Of a stretch of DNA of 5,712 nucleotides, positions 4,291 through 5,712 are shown one piece after another. Below the pieces are notes generated by a model. That model was not told the DNA's origin. It saw only the letters and a program-made list of their open reading frames with translations, and searched no databases. The stretch comes from JTS-AC122 sp041742635 (GTDB lineage Bacteria > Planctomycetota > Phycisphaerae > Phycisphaerales > UBA1924). Position 1 is the first letter of the stretch, and each line of letters opens with the position of its first letter. The stretch lies in contig JBGSIF010000082.1 of assembly GCA_041742635.1 (NCBI GenBank), positions 1 through 5,712 of the forward strand. The letters run 5' to 3'. The position numbers and the translations under genes were made by a program.

Positions 4291-5712
4291 CTACGGGTTG
4301 GGTTCAAGCCCGCACGCCGCACGCACCATCGCAAGGTCATGCGCCCAGTCGTACGCCCGCGCCAACGACCGCCAATCGAACTCCCACGATCGGCGCTCGA
4401 CCTCATTCCGCAGCCCGATCCGCTGCCGCCGTTCCAACTTGCAAAAATCTAGCAGCAACGACGCGAGTTCCCCCGCCGCGTCGTGGTACGAACGCCCGCG
4501 CCGGCGCAGCACCCGCAGCCCCCATGAGTCGTGGTCCGGCATCGTCTCGGCCACGTACCGCCCGAACCCCGCCAGGTCGCTCGATATCGCCGGCACACCC
4601 ATCGCCACGCACTCCAGCGGCGTGTACCCCCACGGCTCGTACGCGCTCGGGAAAATCCCCATGTGGCACCCCCGCACGAACTGCTCGTACTCGATCCCCC
4701 ACAAGGGATTCACCGGCGAAATAAACTCCGGGTGGTACACGATCTTCACCGGATCGTCCGGGCGATTGAACAGCCATGTATTGCGGATCTGGTTCAGCAC
4801 CGGATCCTCGGCTTCGTTCTCCACCAGGTGCGTCACCACCATCGGCAGTTGGTCCGTCCGCATCGCGTGCTGCGTGCGCCGATACCGCAGCCGCCAGTAT
4901 TCTTCGACAAGTTGATCGAGGTTCACCTTCTCGCCCGCGGCCGCTTTGCGGAACAGTTTCTCACCCAGTTCATCCGTGATGTTCTGGCACACCTGCCGCA
5001 GTTCGCCCAGCACCCCCCGGCTTTGCAGCGCCCGTGGGTGCAGCGACCGCGTCGCACGCTGCGACACGATGAAGAACACCACCGTCACCCCGAGGTTCGC
5101 GGCTTTCAGGTGCGCGTTCAGCCGCGCGAGCGCCTCGATGCACAGGTCGAACCCTTTGTTCCGCGGCTCGTACCGCCCGCTCGTGAAAAAATAGAACGTC
5201 TTATCCAGATCGAAACTGTAACTCGGGAAAAAATGCCCCATCACGAACTCGTGGATCCGCTCCTTGTACTTCGCGTGCAGCGTCTGGAACTCGTGCCCCA
5301 CGTTGTACCGCTCGATGTTCAGCCCGTTGGGCAACACCAGGTCCGGCGAGCGCCCCAGCAGGTGCGTGCATTCCTCACCAGTGATCTGCGAAACAGTGGT
5401 GAACACATCGGCCCCGTGCGCACAGGCCCGCTCGATCCCGTGCTGCGTGCGGACGTTGTACTTCGTCGCCTCGGCGTTGTGGTCGATGAACGGCAGGTGG
5501 TCGTAGAACCACTCGTCGTTCGACGCGGTGTATCGCCCGAGTAGCGTGGCGTGTGTCGTGAACACCGCCGCGAGGGGCAGTCGATCACGCCGGATCATCG
5601 GGATCGCCAGCCCGCCCATCCACTCGTGAAAATGGGCCAGCACCCGCCGCTCGGGCTTGCCCCCCCCCGACCCCCCCCCCCCCGGTGCCTTGGCACGCGC
5701 CGCGGGCGAAAC
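4291..5712 (-). CDS. Glycogen synthase, eukaryote-type family GT3, N-terminus off the window
   Basis: The frame is open from the right edge to TAG at 4293-4291, giving 473 residues. About 180-200 N-terminal residues should be missing, judged against animal and yeast enzymes. It transfers glucose from a nucleotide sugar (UDP-glucose in the characterised family) to the non-reducing end of glycogen in the cytoplasm. Recognised GT3 landmarks, in order, are AHFHEW (26-31), TTHATLLGRY (52-61), HVFTTVSQIT-like DVFTTVSQITGEE, PNGLNIERYN, SGRYEPRNKGFD, and YEPWGYTPLECVAMG. The last holds the catalytic E-x7-E pair Glu359 and Glu367 (codons 4638-4636 and 4614-4612). An Arg-rich helix ERRQRIGLRNEVERR follows near the C-terminus. 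The usual bacterial GlgA (GT5) motifs are absent. A GTG at 5643 could be called as a start, but it would delete the N-terminal Rossmann domain, and the frame continues upstream, so I take the gene as partial. A Gly-rich segment encoded by poly-G tracts precedes AHFHEW. Confidence 0.92.
   Translation of the reverse strand, partial: VSPAARAKAPGGGGSGGGKPERRVLAHFHEWMGGLAIPMIRRDRLPLAAVFTTHATLLGRYTASNDEWFYDHLPFIDHNAEATKYNVRTQHGIERACAHGADVFTTVSQITGEECTHLLGRSPDLVLPNGLNIERYNVGHEFQTLHAKYKERIHEFVMGHFFPSYSFDLDKTFYFFTSGRYEPRNKGFDLCIEALARLNAHLKAANLGVTVVFFIVSQRATRSLHPRALQSRGVLGELRQVCQNITDELGEKLFRKAAAGEKVNLDQLVEEYWRLRYRRTQHAMRTDQLPMVVTHLVENEAEDPVLNQIRNTWLFNRPDDPVKIVYHPEFISPVNPLWGIEYEQFVRGCHMGIFPSAYEPWGYTPLECVAMGVPAISSDLAGFGRYVAETMPDHDSWGLRVLRRRGRSYHDAAGELASLLLDFCKLERRQRIGLRNEVERRSWEFDWRSLARAYDWAHDLAMVRAACGLEPNP
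5660..5683 (-). repeat. Two poly-G tracts (G9 and G13 on the coding strand) inside the glycogen synthase gene
   Basis: On the plus strand there are 9 C (5660-5668), then GA, then 13 C (5671-5683). Read on the coding strand this gives a glycine-rich PGGGGSGGGK segment just before the conserved AHFHEW motif. As written, the frame is intact on both sides. Homopolymers of this length are prone to slippage in replication and to length errors in sequencing and assembly. The tract length therefore decides whether the N- and C-terminal halves stay in frame. Confidence 0.9.

Noticed and set aside
4157..5544. Plus-strand frames at 4157-4915 and 4531-5544
   Set aside because: They are antisense to the GT3 glycogen synthase, match nothing, and the first begins inside the inverted repeat.
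5641..5643. GTG as the real start of the glycogen synthase gene
   Set aside because: It falls inside the conserved VLAHFHEW strand, would remove the whole N-terminal domain, and the frame is open to the window edge.

Overview
The window looks like chromosomal DNA of a GC-rich planctomycete, most likely class Phycisphaerae. The best taxonomic clue is the C-terminus of the secreted peptidase-like protein. It carries two copies of a DFNHDG-x(2)-NSQDFFDFL-x-AFF unit, a dockerin-like tail that I recall from many secreted Phycisphaerae proteins. The long acyl carrier protein and the eukaryote-type (GT3) glycogen synthase fit the same assignment. The taxonomy is inference; no rRNA or marker gene is present.

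Layout. (1) Positions 1-1663, minus strand: a large open frame that runs off the left edge without a stop, 554 codons visible. Its first half resembles a GT-B glycosyltransferase / CDP-glycerol glycerophosphotransferase-like protein. Its second half looks like the start of a second, GT4-like glycosyltransferase unit. (2) 1664-1952: a divergent intergenic region with short palindromes and a G-rich, quadruplex-like stretch just before the next gene. (3) 1953-2336, plus strand: a 127-residue acyl carrier protein with a long insertion before its last helix. (4) 2337-2539: a relatively AT-rich spacer ending in a strong Shine-Dalgarno. (5) 2540-4135, plus strand: a secreted M23 (LytM-type) metallopeptidase-like protein with two probable beta-sandwich modules and the two EF-hand/dockerin-like repeats. 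(6) 4136-4290: the spacer between convergent genes, holding a perfect 25-bp inverted repeat whose arms are themselves hairpins. (7) 4291-5712, minus strand: a GT3 glycogen synthase missing its N-terminus at the right edge, with two long poly-G tracts in frame.

The four genes do not form an operon. The first pair is divergent, the last pair is convergent, and the two plus-strand genes are separated by about 200 bp. Their roles are glycan assembly, acyl-chain carriage, a cell-wall or extracellular hydrolase fold, and glycogen synthesis, so no single pathway is evident. I see no rRNA, tRNA, CRISPR array, transposase or phage gene. I do not see strong evidence for a wholly new system. The most interesting items are the two-unit glycosyltransferase, the GT3 synthase with poly-G tracts, the nested inverted repeat and the peptidase with its C-terminal tag.
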